Positions 9,018-17,589 of a DNA stretch of 64,000 bases are shown here, one piece after another (positions within the stretch are counted from its first letter, which is position 1; the number at the start of each line of letters is the position of its first letter). A model generated the notes under the pieces. The model ran no database searches. It saw nothing but the letters and a program-made list of their open reading frames with translations, and was not told the origin of the DNA. The stretch comes from Streptomyces sulphureus DSM 40104. GTDB lineage: Bacteria > Actinomycetota > Actinomycetes > Streptomycetales > Streptomycetaceae. The position numbers were made by a program, and so were the translations under genes. The DNA is taken from contig NZ_KB905824.1 in assembly GCF_000381025.1 (NCBI RefSeq), positions 1 through 64,000 of the forward strand. The letters are read 5' to 3'.

Positions 9018-10072
9018 GCACGGCGGACGCGGCCGTGGACAGGCCGACGCTGCGCGCCGGGCTCGTCGGCCTCGGTGCGATGGGGCGCAACCATGCGCGG
9101 GTCCTCTCGGGGCTCGACGGGGTGGACCTCGTCGGCGTCGTCGACCCGGCGGCGGACGTGGCCGAGATGCCGCCGGGCGTGCCGCTCCTCGACCGGCTGG
9201 AGCGACTGCTCGAACTCGCCCCCGACTACGCGGTGGTGGCCTGCCCCACCGGGTACCACGAGGAGGTCGGTCTGCGGCTGGCCGCCGGCGGCATCCACGC
9301 GCTGATCGAGAAGCCGCTGGCGCATACGCCGGAGGCGGCGCGGCGGCTCGTCGACGCGTTCGAGGCCGCGGGCCTCGTCGCGGGCGTCGGACACATCGAG
9401 CGGTTCAACCCGGCGTTCCAGCAGCTCCGTTCGCGGCTGGAGGCCGGGGAGCTGGGCGAGGTCTTCCAGGTGGTGACGCGGCGGCAGGGGCCTTTCCCGC
9501 ACCGGATAGCCGACGTCGGTGTGGTGAAGGACCTGGCGACCCACGACATCGACCTGACCAGTTGGATCACGGGCCAGCCGTACACCTCGCTCTCGGCGCG
9601 GACGGCCTCGAAGAGCGGGCGCGTCCACGAGGACATGGTCTCGGTCGTCGGGGAGTTGGCCGACGGCACGATCGTCAGCCACCTCGTCAACTGGCTGAGC
9701 CCCTTCAAGGAGCGGTTCACCGCGGTGACGGGCGAGCGCGGCTGCTTCGTCGCCGACACCCTCACGGCCGACCTCACCTTCCACGCCAACGGGGCGTTCG
9801 CGACGGAGTGGGAGGCGCTGCGCGCCTTCCGCGGCGTCGCGGAGGGCGACATGATCCGCTACGCCTTCCCCAAGCGGGAACCGCTGCAGGTGGAGCACGA
9901 GCGGTTCAGGGATGCGGTGCACGCCGGCGCTGCCGAGGTCGCGGACCTCGTGACGGTGCGCCAGGGGTTGCGCACCGTCGAGGTCTCCGCCGCCGTGCTG
10001 GAGTCCGCACGCGCACGCAGCGACGTCGGCGGCGCGGCCGGCGAACCGAGCCACGCGCCCGCGCCGCTGTGA
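9014..10072 (+). CDS. Gfo/Idh/MocA oxidoreductase (WbpB-like C3 dehydrogenase)
   Basis: A 352-residue NAD(P)-dependent dehydrogenase. The N-terminal Rossmann motif is GLVGLGAMGRNHARVL, EKPLAHTPEAA is the family EKP motif with the active-site lysine, and GHIERFNPAF follows as in WbpB. In the pathway it oxidises C3 of UDP-GlcNAcA so that the coupled aminotransferase can install nitrogen. It overlaps the aminotransferase gene by 4 bp. It could serve another inositol or sugar acid, but the coupled acetyltransferase and aminotransferase make UDP-sugar use the best reading. Confidence 0.85.
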   Translation: MSTADAAVDRPTLRAGLVGLGAMGRNHARVLSGLDGVDLVGVVDPAADVAEMPPGVPLLDRLERLLELAPDYAVVACPTGYHEEVGLRLAAGGIHALIEKPLAHTPEAARRLVDAFEAAGLVAGVGHIERFNPAFQQLRSRLEAGELGEVFQVVTRRQGPFPHRIADVGVVKDLATHDIDLTSWITGQPYTSLSARTASKSGRVHEDMVSVVGELADGTIVSHLVNWLSPFKERFTAVTGERGCFVADTLTADLTFHANGAFATEWEALRAFRGVAEGDMIRYAFPKREPLQVEHERFRDAVHAGAAEVADLVTVRQGLRTVEVSAAVLESARARSDVGGAAGEPSHAPAPL

Positions 10073-10118
10073 CGCGGCGGGCACACCGATCCGAGCAGCC
10101 ACGTAGGAAGGCCCGCCG

Positions 10119-11543
10119 ATGCCCGACTCGCCGATGAACAGGATGTTGCGGGGAAGAGGCGGAAGAGCCGGGGCGCCGCGCGTCCTCTACCTCGCCTACT
10201 ACTTCCCGCCCAGCCGTGCGAGCGGCGTCTTCCGCGCCCGGGCGACGGCCAACCACCTCGCGTCCCGGGGCTGGGAGACTACGGTCTTCGCGGCGCCGAG
10301 GGAGTTCTTCGAGGAGTACCTCAGGGGGGCGTGCGACCCCTCGCTCGAGGCGACCGTCCATCCGCGGGTCCGGGTGCACAGGCCGCCGATGTCGTTCTCG
10401 CACTGGGAGCGCGACGTGCGCAGATACGGCGTGCTGCGCCGCAACTTCCCCGCGCTCTCGCGGGAGCTGCACCGCGCGCTCCAGAGCCGCGTCTTCCCCG
10501 AGCTGTACCTCAACTGGATACCGCGGGTGCTCGCGGACGCGGTCGCCTGCCATCTGCGGCGGCCCTTCGACCTCGTGCTCGCGACGGGCAACCCCTTCGT
10601 GTCCTTCGCTGCCGCCTGGTTCCTCGGGCGGCTCCTCGGCGTCCCGTACGCCGTGGACTACCGGGACGCGTGGACTTTCAACCAGTTCACCGAGGAGCCG
10701 AAGTTCCCCGCCGGCTCCCCCGCCCACGGGTGGGAGCGGCGCGTTCTCGAAGGGGCGGCCGAGGCGGTCTTCGTCAACGACGGGATGCGGCAGTGGCACC
10801 GGGAGCGCTATCCGTCGGCGGCTGAGCGCATGACGGTCGTGCCCAACGGGTGGGAGCCGGAGCTCCTGGGCGACCAGGCGTTCCGTCCGCCGGACCCGGA
10901 CCGCCCCCTGCGCTTCGGGTACCTCGGCACCGTCACGTCCTACCTGCCGCTCCGGGAGCTCTTCGAAGGGTGGCAGCTCGCGCGCAGCCATCCGCTGCTG
11001 GAGGGGGCCGAGTTGGTGATCCACGGGCATCTCGGCTTCTTCCCCAAGGACGCCGCCGCACTGCGCCGGCGCCTGCCCGTGGGCGGCGAGACGGGTGTGC
11101 GGTACGCGGGTCCCTTCGACAAGGCGGACGTGCGGTCCGTCTACGCGCAGAACGACGCGCTGGTCTTCTGCGTGCCGGGGGCGCGGTACGTGACCTCGGG
11201 GAAGGTCTTCGAGTACATGGCGTCGGGGAAGCCGGTCGTCTCGGTGCACGAACCGGAGATCGCGGCGGCCGAGGTGCTGAGCGGGTACCCGCTGTGGTTC
11301 GCCGGCGGGGAGTTGACGGCGGAGGAGGTGGCGCGCTCCTTCGTCGCGGCGGCCGAGGCGGCGCGCGCGGGGGACCGCGAGCGCCACACGCGCGCCGTCG
11401 CGCACGCGCGGGCGTTCACCCGGGAGGCGACCCTCGGACCCTGGGAGCGGCGGCTGCGGAGGCTGGCGGGGCACCCGGCCCCGGAGGACGACCCCGAGGC
11501 GTCGGCAGACCAGTCGGAGCGGAAAGCGGAGGCGACACGATGA
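10119..11543 (+). CDS. GT4 family glycosyltransferase
   Basis: A 474-residue GT-B enzyme. RVLYLAYYFPPSRASGVFRA marks the N-terminal lobe, YAVDYRDAWTFNQF is the usual acceptor-side motif, PNGWEPE follows, and GKVFEYMASGKPVVS near residue 365 corresponds to the donor-binding E-x7-E region. It probably adds one sugar to the lipid-linked intermediate. It lies 46 bp after the dehydrogenase gene and overlaps the next glycosyltransferase gene by 4 bp, so the five genes from 7135 to 14185 look like one operon. The donor cannot be predicted. Confidence 0.87.
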   Translation: MPDSPMNRMLRGRGGRAGAPRVLYLAYYFPPSRASGVFRARATANHLASRGWETTVFAAPREFFEEYLRGACDPSLEATVHPRVRVHRPPMSFSHWERDVRRYGVLRRNFPALSRELHRALQSRVFPELYLNWIPRVLADAVACHLRRPFDLVLATGNPFVSFAAAWFLGRLLGVPYAVDYRDAWTFNQFTEEPKFPAGSPAHGWERRVLEGAAEAVFVNDGMRQWHRERYPSAAERMTVVPNGWEPELLGDQAFRPPDPDRPLRFGYLGTVTSYLPLRELFEGWQLARSHPLLEGAELVIHGHLGFFPKDAAALRRRLPVGGETGVRYAGPFDKADVRSVYAQNDALVFCVPGARYVTSGKVFEYMASGKPVVSVHEPEIAAAEVLSGYPLWFAGGELTAEEVARSFVAAAEAARAGDRERHTRAVAHARAFTREATLGPWERRLRRLAGHPAPEDDPEASADQSERKAEATR

Positions 11544-14185
11544 GGCGGACGACGGCAGCGGCGCCGGCACCGACCGGAAGCCGCGTGCTCTACCTGGCGC
11601 TCGGCGGCTTCCGCATTCGCGCGGCGCTCGACCGCGTACGGGAGTTCGCGGCGGCGGGCCACCAGGTGCTCCTCGTGGTGCCCGACACCCCGGCCTGGCG
11701 GCAGGCCGGAAAGGTGCCGGGCGTGGCCCGGGTGGTCCTGGACACCTCCGGCGGGCAGGCCGCGATCCGCGCGGCGGACCGGTTGCTCGCCTCCCCGCGC
11801 AGCCCGCTGCCCCGCACCGACCTGCTCGTCGCGGGCGACGCCGTCGCGCTGCCCGTCGGATGGCGCGCGGTGCGGCGGAGGCCGGGCGTACGCCTGGTGC
11901 TCGAGCCGTCGGGCGTCGTCGGACGGCGCACCTCTCCCGCGGAGCTCGCGGTCGTGACGCCGTGGTACCCGTCGCCGAACAACCCCTTCGCCGGCGCCTT
12001 CGTGCAGGCGTCGACGGACGCTGTGCGCGAGGCGGCCGAGCGGATCTCGATCCTGCACACCGAGGACTGGACGGGGGAGACGCACGGCCGCGTGCAGTCG
12101 GCGGCGGTCGCGGCGGCCGACCGCCTCCTCGACGACCCCGCGCGCATCCCCGTCCTCGACACCCCCGAGGGCGAACTCACGCGCGTACCCGTGGTGGTGG
12201 GCCGCCGCCGGGACTACGCGCAGTGGGTCGCGGCGAAGGAGCAGGCGCTGCGCAAGGCGCTCCCCACGGGGCGGATCGAGGCTCCCGTGATCCACGCGCA
12301 CACCGGCATCTACGGCGGCGTCCTCGCCATGCGGCTCGGCCGCCCCGACGCGCGCATCGTCGTCACCGAGCACGCGACGTTCCTGAGCCGCATCTTCGAG
12401 CAGCGCGCGGCGAAGGCGCTCTACGAGCGGGTGCTGGAGCGGGCCGACGCATTCCTCTGCGTCGGCAGCCTCCTCCGCGACCAACTCGCCGAAGAGTTCC
12501 CGCAGTACGCGGAGAAGGTGCAGGTGCTCCCGAACGTCATCGACTTCGACAGGTTCGCTCCCGGACCGCCCCGCGATCCGCGGCTGCTGCGGTGGCTGTA
12601 CCTGGGCCGCCTCGTCGAACACAAGGGCGTGGACGCGCTGTTGGAAGCGTTCGCACAGGTGGCCGCGGATGAGCCGGAGGCCGCACTGACGATGGTCGGC
12701 TCGGGAGCCCGCGAGTGCGCACTGCGGGAGCGCGCCGCCGAACTCGGCCTCGGAGACCGCTTCACGGTGCTGCCCCCCGTGGCCCCCGAGGAGGTCAACA
12801 CCCTGTATCACCGGCATGACCTGCTCGTCCATCCGTCGTGGTTCGAGACCTTCGGGATGACGCTCCCCGAAGCCGTCGCCACCGGCATGCCGGTGCTCGC
12901 CGCGCGCAGCCACGGGCCTACGGAGACGATGCAGGGCGTCGAGGAGCTCGTGGGCGGGCTGATGGACGTCAGCGAGGACCCTCAGGTGATCGTCGACGCC
13001 TACCGCGCGCTGCGGGGCCGCGTCGACCGGCTCGATCTCCCGCGCGCCACCGAGGAGTTGAAAGCGCGCTACGGCAGGGAGGTGATCGGCGCCCGACTCG
13101 CCGAGGTCTACCGCGGCGGCGGCCCCGCGCTGGGCGACGACGACACGGACACCATCGAACTCCCCTGGATCGTCGGCTCGTTGGCGCCGGGCCAAAACGC
13201 CGAGGACCCCGAAGAGTTCACCGAAAACGACGAGCGCGGCCCCGACGAGTACCGCAAGGAGGGGGCCGACAGCTACGACGAGGAGCAGGACGAGCCGGAG
13301 GTGCCGCCCCTCGGCCGCCGCCCCGGGACGGCCTTCGGGTTCGTCTCCGACGGCGCGGGCGACATCGTTTCGGCCGGCGCTGCACCCCTGCCCACCGCGG
13401 AGGCGCCGGCGGCACCGCAGGCGTCGGACGCGCCCGCGGCCACCCGTACGCAGGCGGTGCCCTCCGTCACCGAGCCCGCCGCCCCGCCCGCTCCGGGCGC
13501 AAGCGACGTCGCGCGCGCCGTCGCGCCAGACGCGGCGAGCCGGGCGCCGGGCCGCGTGGTGCTGCTCGCTGTCGCGCCCGGGCGCCCGCGCCGGGTGAGC
13601 GGCTTCGCCGACTACCTCGTGGCGCGCGGCGTCCCCGTCGACCTCGTCACCGCCGACCGCGGGCGCTGGTCCGGCACCCGACTCGACCCGCGCGTACGGC
13701 TGTTGAGCGTGCAGGAGGCCGAACGCAGGCTGGCGGGGCCGCGGATCGAGCGGTTCCTCGTCTTCGGGCTGCCGCGCCGGGTCCTCGTGCGCGCCGAGCG
13801 CCTCGCTCGCCGGGCCCGCTCGACGATCGCGCCCGAGACCGGCATCGCGGCGCTGCGGCGCAAGCAGCTCCGCGCCTCCGACCTCTTCCACCAGCGCGTC
13901 TACCAGCGTGCGCGGCGCCTGTCCCGTCCCCGTACGTTCGCCAGGCTCGCCCGCCGGCACCTCCTCGCCGAGCTGCGGCCCGGCGCGGCCGAGCGCGTCT
14001 TCGTCTGCGACGAGCCCGCCACCGTGCTCGGCTGGCAACTCGCCCGCAGGTACCCGCACTTGGATGTCTCCAACTCGCTCGACCAGGAGCCGTACGCCCG
14101 ACTCCCGCTGCTGGAGCAGCCCACGACGCCCACCTGGACCCGCACGGGCGGGCTCCACGGGACACGGGAGGTCGCCGGGCCGTGA
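11540..14185 (+). CDS. three-part GT4 glycosyltransferase with extra terminal domains
   Basis: An 881-residue protein starting at an ATG that overlaps the previous stop. Residues 1-130 resemble a GT-B N-lobe on their own (RVLYLALGGFRIRAALDRV). Residues 134 to about 525 are a complete GT4 enzyme (VVTPWYPSPNNPFAGAF, IHAHTGIYGGVLA, LYLGRLVEHKGVDALL, ETFGMTLPEAVATGMPV). A highly acidic, then Ala/Pro-rich linker spans about 530-670. Residues 672-873 return to a Rossmann-like pattern (RVVLLAVAPGRPRRVSGF) echoing the N terminus. The flanking pieces may be a split second glycosyltransferase-like fold. The gene ends 15 bp before a convergent gene. Confidence 0.82.
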   Translation: MRRTTAAAPAPTGSRVLYLALGGFRIRAALDRVREFAAAGHQVLLVVPDTPAWRQAGKVPGVARVVLDTSGGQAAIRAADRLLASPRSPLPRTDLLVAGDAVALPVGWRAVRRRPGVRLVLEPSGVVGRRTSPAELAVVTPWYPSPNNPFAGAFVQASTDAVREAAERISILHTEDWTGETHGRVQSAAVAAADRLLDDPARIPVLDTPEGELTRVPVVVGRRRDYAQWVAAKEQALRKALPTGRIEAPVIHAHTGIYGGVLAMRLGRPDARIVVTEHATFLSRIFEQRAAKALYERVLERADAFLCVGSLLRDQLAEEFPQYAEKVQVLPNVIDFDRFAPGPPRDPRLLRWLYLGRLVEHKGVDALLEAFAQVAADEPEAALTMVGSGARECALRERAAELGLGDRFTVLPPVAPEEVNTLYHRHDLLVHPSWFETFGMTLPEAVATGMPVLAARSHGPTETMQGVEELVGGLMDVSEDPQVIVDAYRALRGRVDRLDLPRATEELKARYGREVIGARLAEVYRGGGPALGDDDTDTIELPWIVGSLAPGQNAEDPEEFTENDERGPDEYRKEGADSYDEEQDEPEVPPLGRRPGTAFGFVSDGAGDIVSAGAAPLPTAEAPAAPQASDAPAATRTQAVPSVTEPAAPPAPGASDVARAVAPDAASRAPGRVVLLAVAPGRPRRVSGFADYLVARGVPVDLVTADRGRWSGTRLDPRVRLLSVQEAERRLAGPRIERFLVFGLPRRVLVRAERLARRARSTIAPETGIAALRRKQLRASDLFHQRVYQRARRLSRPRTFARLARRHLLAELRPGAAERVFVCDEPATVLGWQLARRYPHLDVSNSLDQEPYARLPLLEQPTTPTWTRTGGLHGTREVAGP

Positions 14186-14200
14186 CCGGGCGGCCGCCGG

Positions 14201-16189
14201 TCAGCCGCGTCCGAGGAAGGCGGAGAGCGCCTGGACGGTCCGGCGGCCGTCGTGGTGTTCCTCGGCGAACTTGCGCGCAGCCGCACCGATCCGGGTCGCC
14301 TCCTCGCGGTCGTCGAGAAGCGCCTCCAGCGCGCAACGGACGGTCCCCGCACGGGCGTTGACGAGCGGCACCGGCACGCCGAGCGCTGCCTCCACCGCGG
14401 CGTCGAGGCGCGCGAGCACCGGCTTGCCCGCGGCCATCGCCTCGCAGGCGAGGTTGCCGTAGGCGCCGACGCCGAACTGGTCGACGACGACGTCGGCCCT
14501 GCGCACCCGCTCCCGGACCTCCGCACGCGGCACCCCTTCGACGAGCTCGAACCGCACGTGGCCGCGCCGGTCGAGCTCCTCCAGCGCGGGCACGATGCGC
14601 TCGGTCCCCTTCGTCCACCGCTGCGAGGGCGCGTGGAGCACGACGGGCCGGGAGCGCTTCATCACCGGGTAGCCCCTGGCGAAGGCGGCGACGTCGACGA
14701 CGAGCGGCATCCAGACGGCGCCCGCGGGGAGGTCGGCGAGGAGGTCGGGGGTGGTGGCGAAGACGGGGAGACCGCTCTCCTCGGCGACTCTGCGGTTGCG
14801 TTCGGCGAGCCTGGTCAGCCTCCGCCGCACCTCCTCCGGTGCATCGCGGAAGAGCGAGTCGGCGCCGTGCCGTTCCAGGTGGCGGGCCGGATGGCGCACC
14901 TCGCTGCCGCGTGCGAGGAGGGCCGTGCGCAGCGGGCTGCGGAGCAGGTCGGGCAGGTCGTCCTCCAGATGCGGCCCGTTGAGGCGTCCGAACACGGGGC
15001 GGAAGGCGTCCGCGAGCAGGTGCGTGTACCCGGCCAACACCCGTTGGAGCTGCTCCAGTTGAACGTGCGGGCGGTAAGACGACCGCGGGTCGAGGAAGAC
15101 GTCGACGGGGTGGACGAGCTTTTCGGCGGCGTTCGCCATGAAGACCTCGGCGGAGACGTCGTCGCGCGCCGCGCAGACGGCGCGGGCGACCTCGGCGAGC
15201 TGCCCCGAGTGGTTGGCGGGCCCGAGGCCGAGCCGTACGGGCGTCTCCCCCAGCGGGGTCCAGCGCGGCTGTGGCGCGTCCGGCTGCGGCGCGGGAGCCC
15301 GTCTGCGGCAGCTCCGCCCCGCCGCGTCGAAGTCGGCGGGCGGTGGCAGCAGGCCGGTCAACTCCGCGTATTTGTAGGGCAGTTCGGTCGCGGGGAGCAC
15401 CGGAGGCGCGATCGCGAGTCGGTGCTCCGCGCGGAGGGCGCCGGCGCGGGCCTCGGTCTCGGTGACGACCGCGTCGGCGCGGTGGAGGAGTACGCACTCG
15501 GCCGCGGAGTCGGCGCCGGCGGGTCTGCGCGGCTCGTAGACCCAGCGGCACCGGTGGCCCGTCGCGCGCATCCGCGCCGCCGCGTGCGCCGCGGCGACCG
15601 CCGTCGGCAGCCCGCACGCGTGCACCGCGTCGGGGCGCAACCGCTCCAGCAGCGGCCCGAAGGCGAGGTCGAGCGCGAGCAGCCGCGGGCGGTGGACGAG
15701 GAGTTCGGACGGCGCCGACCACCGGGCCGCGCGCACCCGCTCCGTACGCACCGCTCCGTCGAGCCGCTCGAGGCCGCCCCTCGCTCCGGCCGCGAGCAGC
15801 CCGTGCGGACGCAGGCGTGCGACGTCGTGGGCCCTCCGCGCCTGCCGCGCGCCTCGCCGCACGGCGGCCGCGACGTGCCGCAGTGCCTTCCGCCGCAGCC
15901 GCGCAGCCGGTCTGCGCGGCGGGCGCCGCAGCGGCCACCCGCCCACCGGCAGCAGCACCACGGGCACCGTCCCCAGCACCGTGTGCCGGCGCCCGCTCCC
16001 CGCACTCCGCGCGAGCACCGCGACGTCCCAACCGGTACGCACGGCCGCCTCGCAGATCCCCCGCACCCGCGCGGCAGCACCCGGCACCCGGGCGGGCGCC
16101 GACTCGTCGAGCACCTCGGCGCTGAGCACGACGAGCCGCGGTCTGCGCCCCGAACTCCCGTCCGTGGAGGGAGACTTCGGGCCCGCCAT
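14201..16189 (-). CDS. GT4-like glycosyltransferase, large
   Basis: A 662-residue protein. RLVVLSAEVLDESAPARV begins the N-lobe. The C-terminal half contains MPLVVDVAAFARGYPVM, VLHAPSQRWTKGTERI and QFGVGAYGNLACEAMAAGKPVLA (near residue 560), a glycosyltransferase donor-binding region. The middle carries an Arg/Ala-rich stretch that is less conserved in appearance. The start is coupled to the epimerase stop (TGATG), and GGAGG precedes it. Longer in-frame starts would run through the epimerase gene and are rejected. Donor and acceptor are unknown. Confidence 0.77.
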   Translation of the reverse strand: MAGPKSPSTDGSSGRRPRLVVLSAEVLDESAPARVPGAAARVRGICEAAVRTGWDVAVLARSAGSGRRHTVLGTVPVVLLPVGGWPLRRPPRRPAARLRRKALRHVAAAVRRGARQARRAHDVARLRPHGLLAAGARGGLERLDGAVRTERVRAARWSAPSELLVHRPRLLALDLAFGPLLERLRPDAVHACGLPTAVAAAHAAARMRATGHRCRWVYEPRRPAGADSAAECVLLHRADAVVTETEARAGALRAEHRLAIAPPVLPATELPYKYAELTGLLPPPADFDAAGRSCRRRAPAPQPDAPQPRWTPLGETPVRLGLGPANHSGQLAEVARAVCAARDDVSAEVFMANAAEKLVHPVDVFLDPRSSYRPHVQLEQLQRVLAGYTHLLADAFRPVFGRLNGPHLEDDLPDLLRSPLRTALLARGSEVRHPARHLERHGADSLFRDAPEEVRRRLTRLAERNRRVAEESGLPVFATTPDLLADLPAGAVWMPLVVDVAAFARGYPVMKRSRPVVLHAPSQRWTKGTERIVPALEELDRRGHVRFELVEGVPRAEVRERVRRADVVVDQFGVGAYGNLACEAMAAGKPVLARLDAAVEAALGVPVPLVNARAGTVRCALEALLDDREEATRIGAAARKFAEEHHDGRRTVQALSAFLGRG

Positions 16190-17277
16190 CAGGAGGCCCC
16201 GCGCCGCATCGCGGCGACGGCCGTGAGCGCGGCTGTCCCGTCGCCGTACGGGGCGGTGCGCTCCTGGTGGGGCGCGGGGCGGGTCGCCAGGTCGGCCCAG
16301 CAGTCGGCGCCGAGCGCGTCGGGGTCGGGGACGAGGATGTTCCAGTCGCCGGCGAGCGTCTCCGGCCACTCGGTCTCCGTCCGCAGCGTGGTGCACGGGC
16401 GCCCGAGGAGGTACGCCTCCTTCTGGAGCCCGCCCGAATCGGTGACGACGCCGTGCGCGCCCAGCACCGCAGCGACGAGCTGCGCGTACGGCAGCGGACG
16501 CGACACGTGCACGCTCCCGCGCGCCAGCTCGACGCCCTGCGCCCCGGCGCGGTCCACGAGGCGCGGATGCGCGAGGAGGACGACGGGCAGCGGCAAGTCA
16601 GCGAGGGACGAGGCGAGCGCCTCGAGCCGGCCCGGCGGCTCCGTGTTCTCCGCGCGGTGGAGCGTGGCGAGGAGGTACGGCTCCCCCGGGCGCAGTCCGT
16701 CCGGCAGCGGAGCCGGCGGTGCGCTCCCCGCGTGCACGGCGTCCCTGGTGGCGAGGCAGACGTCCACCATCACGTCGCCCGTGAGCTCGGCGCGGTCGTC
16801 GAGCCCCTCGGCCGTCAGGTGGCGGACGGCCTCCTCGGTGGGGGCGAGCAGCAGGTCGGCCGCGTGGTCGGTGAGGACGCGGTTGTGCTCTTCGGGCATC
16901 CGGCGGTTGAAGGAGCGCAGCCCCGCCTCCAGGTGCGCGACCGGCAGGTGCTGCTTCACCGCGGAGAGGGCGCCGGCGAGGGTGCTGTTGGTGTCGCCGT
17001 AGACGAGGACCCAGTCGGGGGCCGTGTCGGCGAGGACGGGGTCGAGCGCGGCGAGCGCGTGCCCGGTCTGCGCTCCGTGGCTGCCGGAGCCGGTACCGAG
17101 GTGCACGTCGGGTGCCGGAATGCCGAGTCCGGAGAAGAAGACGTCGGAGAGGTCGGCGTCGTAGTGCTGTCCCGTGTGGACGATCGTGTGCTCGTGGCCG
17201 TCCTTGGCGAGTGCGGTCGAGATCGGTGCGAGTTTTACCAACTGCGGGCGTGCGCCCACGATGCTGACGACTCTCAT
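16189..17277 (-). CDS. non-hydrolysing UDP-sugar 2-epimerase (WbpI/WecB family)
   Basis: A 362-residue epimerase with all family motifs: GARPQLVK at the start, TGQHYDADLSD, YGDTNSTLAGA, HLEAGLRS, PEEHNRVLTD, TDSGGLQKEAY and RTETEWPE. WecB proteins usually begin GTRPE, whereas enzymes acting on the diacetamido uronic acid (WbpI/WlbD) typically show GARPQ. Together with the WbpB/E/D-like genes this favours UDP-GlcNAc3NAcA to UDP-ManNAc3NAcA epimerisation, though UDP-GlcNAc to UDP-ManNAc is not excluded. It starts at ATG 17277 and is translationally coupled to the downstream glycosyltransferase gene. Confidence 0.87.
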   Translation of the reverse strand: MRVVSIVGARPQLVKLAPISTALAKDGHEHTIVHTGQHYDADLSDVFFSGLGIPAPDVHLGTGSGSHGAQTGHALAALDPVLADTAPDWVLVYGDTNSTLAGALSAVKQHLPVAHLEAGLRSFNRRMPEEHNRVLTDHAADLLLAPTEEAVRHLTAEGLDDRAELTGDVMVDVCLATRDAVHAGSAPPAPLPDGLRPGEPYLLATLHRAENTEPPGRLEALASSLADLPLPVVLLAHPRLVDRAGAQGVELARGSVHVSRPLPYAQLVAAVLGAHGVVTDSGGLQKEAYLLGRPCTTLRTETEWPETLAGDWNILVPDPDALGADCWADLATRPAPHQERTAPYGDGTAALTAVAAMRRGAS

Positions 17278-17589
17278 GTGCGCTCACAGGGGTGCGGCGG
17301 CGGGAATTCGACAGGCTGGGACGGAAGTGCTCAGGGCGGAAGCAGGGCCGCGAGACGGCGTCCGAAGTGCGGATTCACCCCGTTGGCCTGCTTGTTGCCG
17401 CTGTTGTTGACAACGCGTTCGGCGATCATAACGACAGTCAGTCAGCCAGTGAGAAAAGCGCAACCGGTGAGTCTTCGGCCGTGGACCGAGAATGCGCGTG
17501 CGCAGCCTTTCCCCATGCCGCCCCGTCCCGTGCACGCGGGAATCCACGCGCGCGTTCCCGGCTGCGGACGGGCCGGGAGAGGAGACATC
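17278..17589. promoter_or_regulatory. divergent intergenic region
   Basis: This 312-bp spacer lies between the minus-strand epimerase gene and the plus-strand GT4 gene. It has a noticeably AT-richer core around 17395-17465 with promoter-like hexamers, and no credible coding sequence. Confidence 0.5.
17407..17434 (+). promoter_or_regulatory. candidate housekeeping-type promoter
   Basis: TTGACA (17407-17412) and TAACGA (17429-17434) are separated by 16 bp in the AT-rich part of the spacer. They point toward the glycosyltransferase gene at 17590, which would leave a leader of about 150 nt. Confidence 0.4.
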
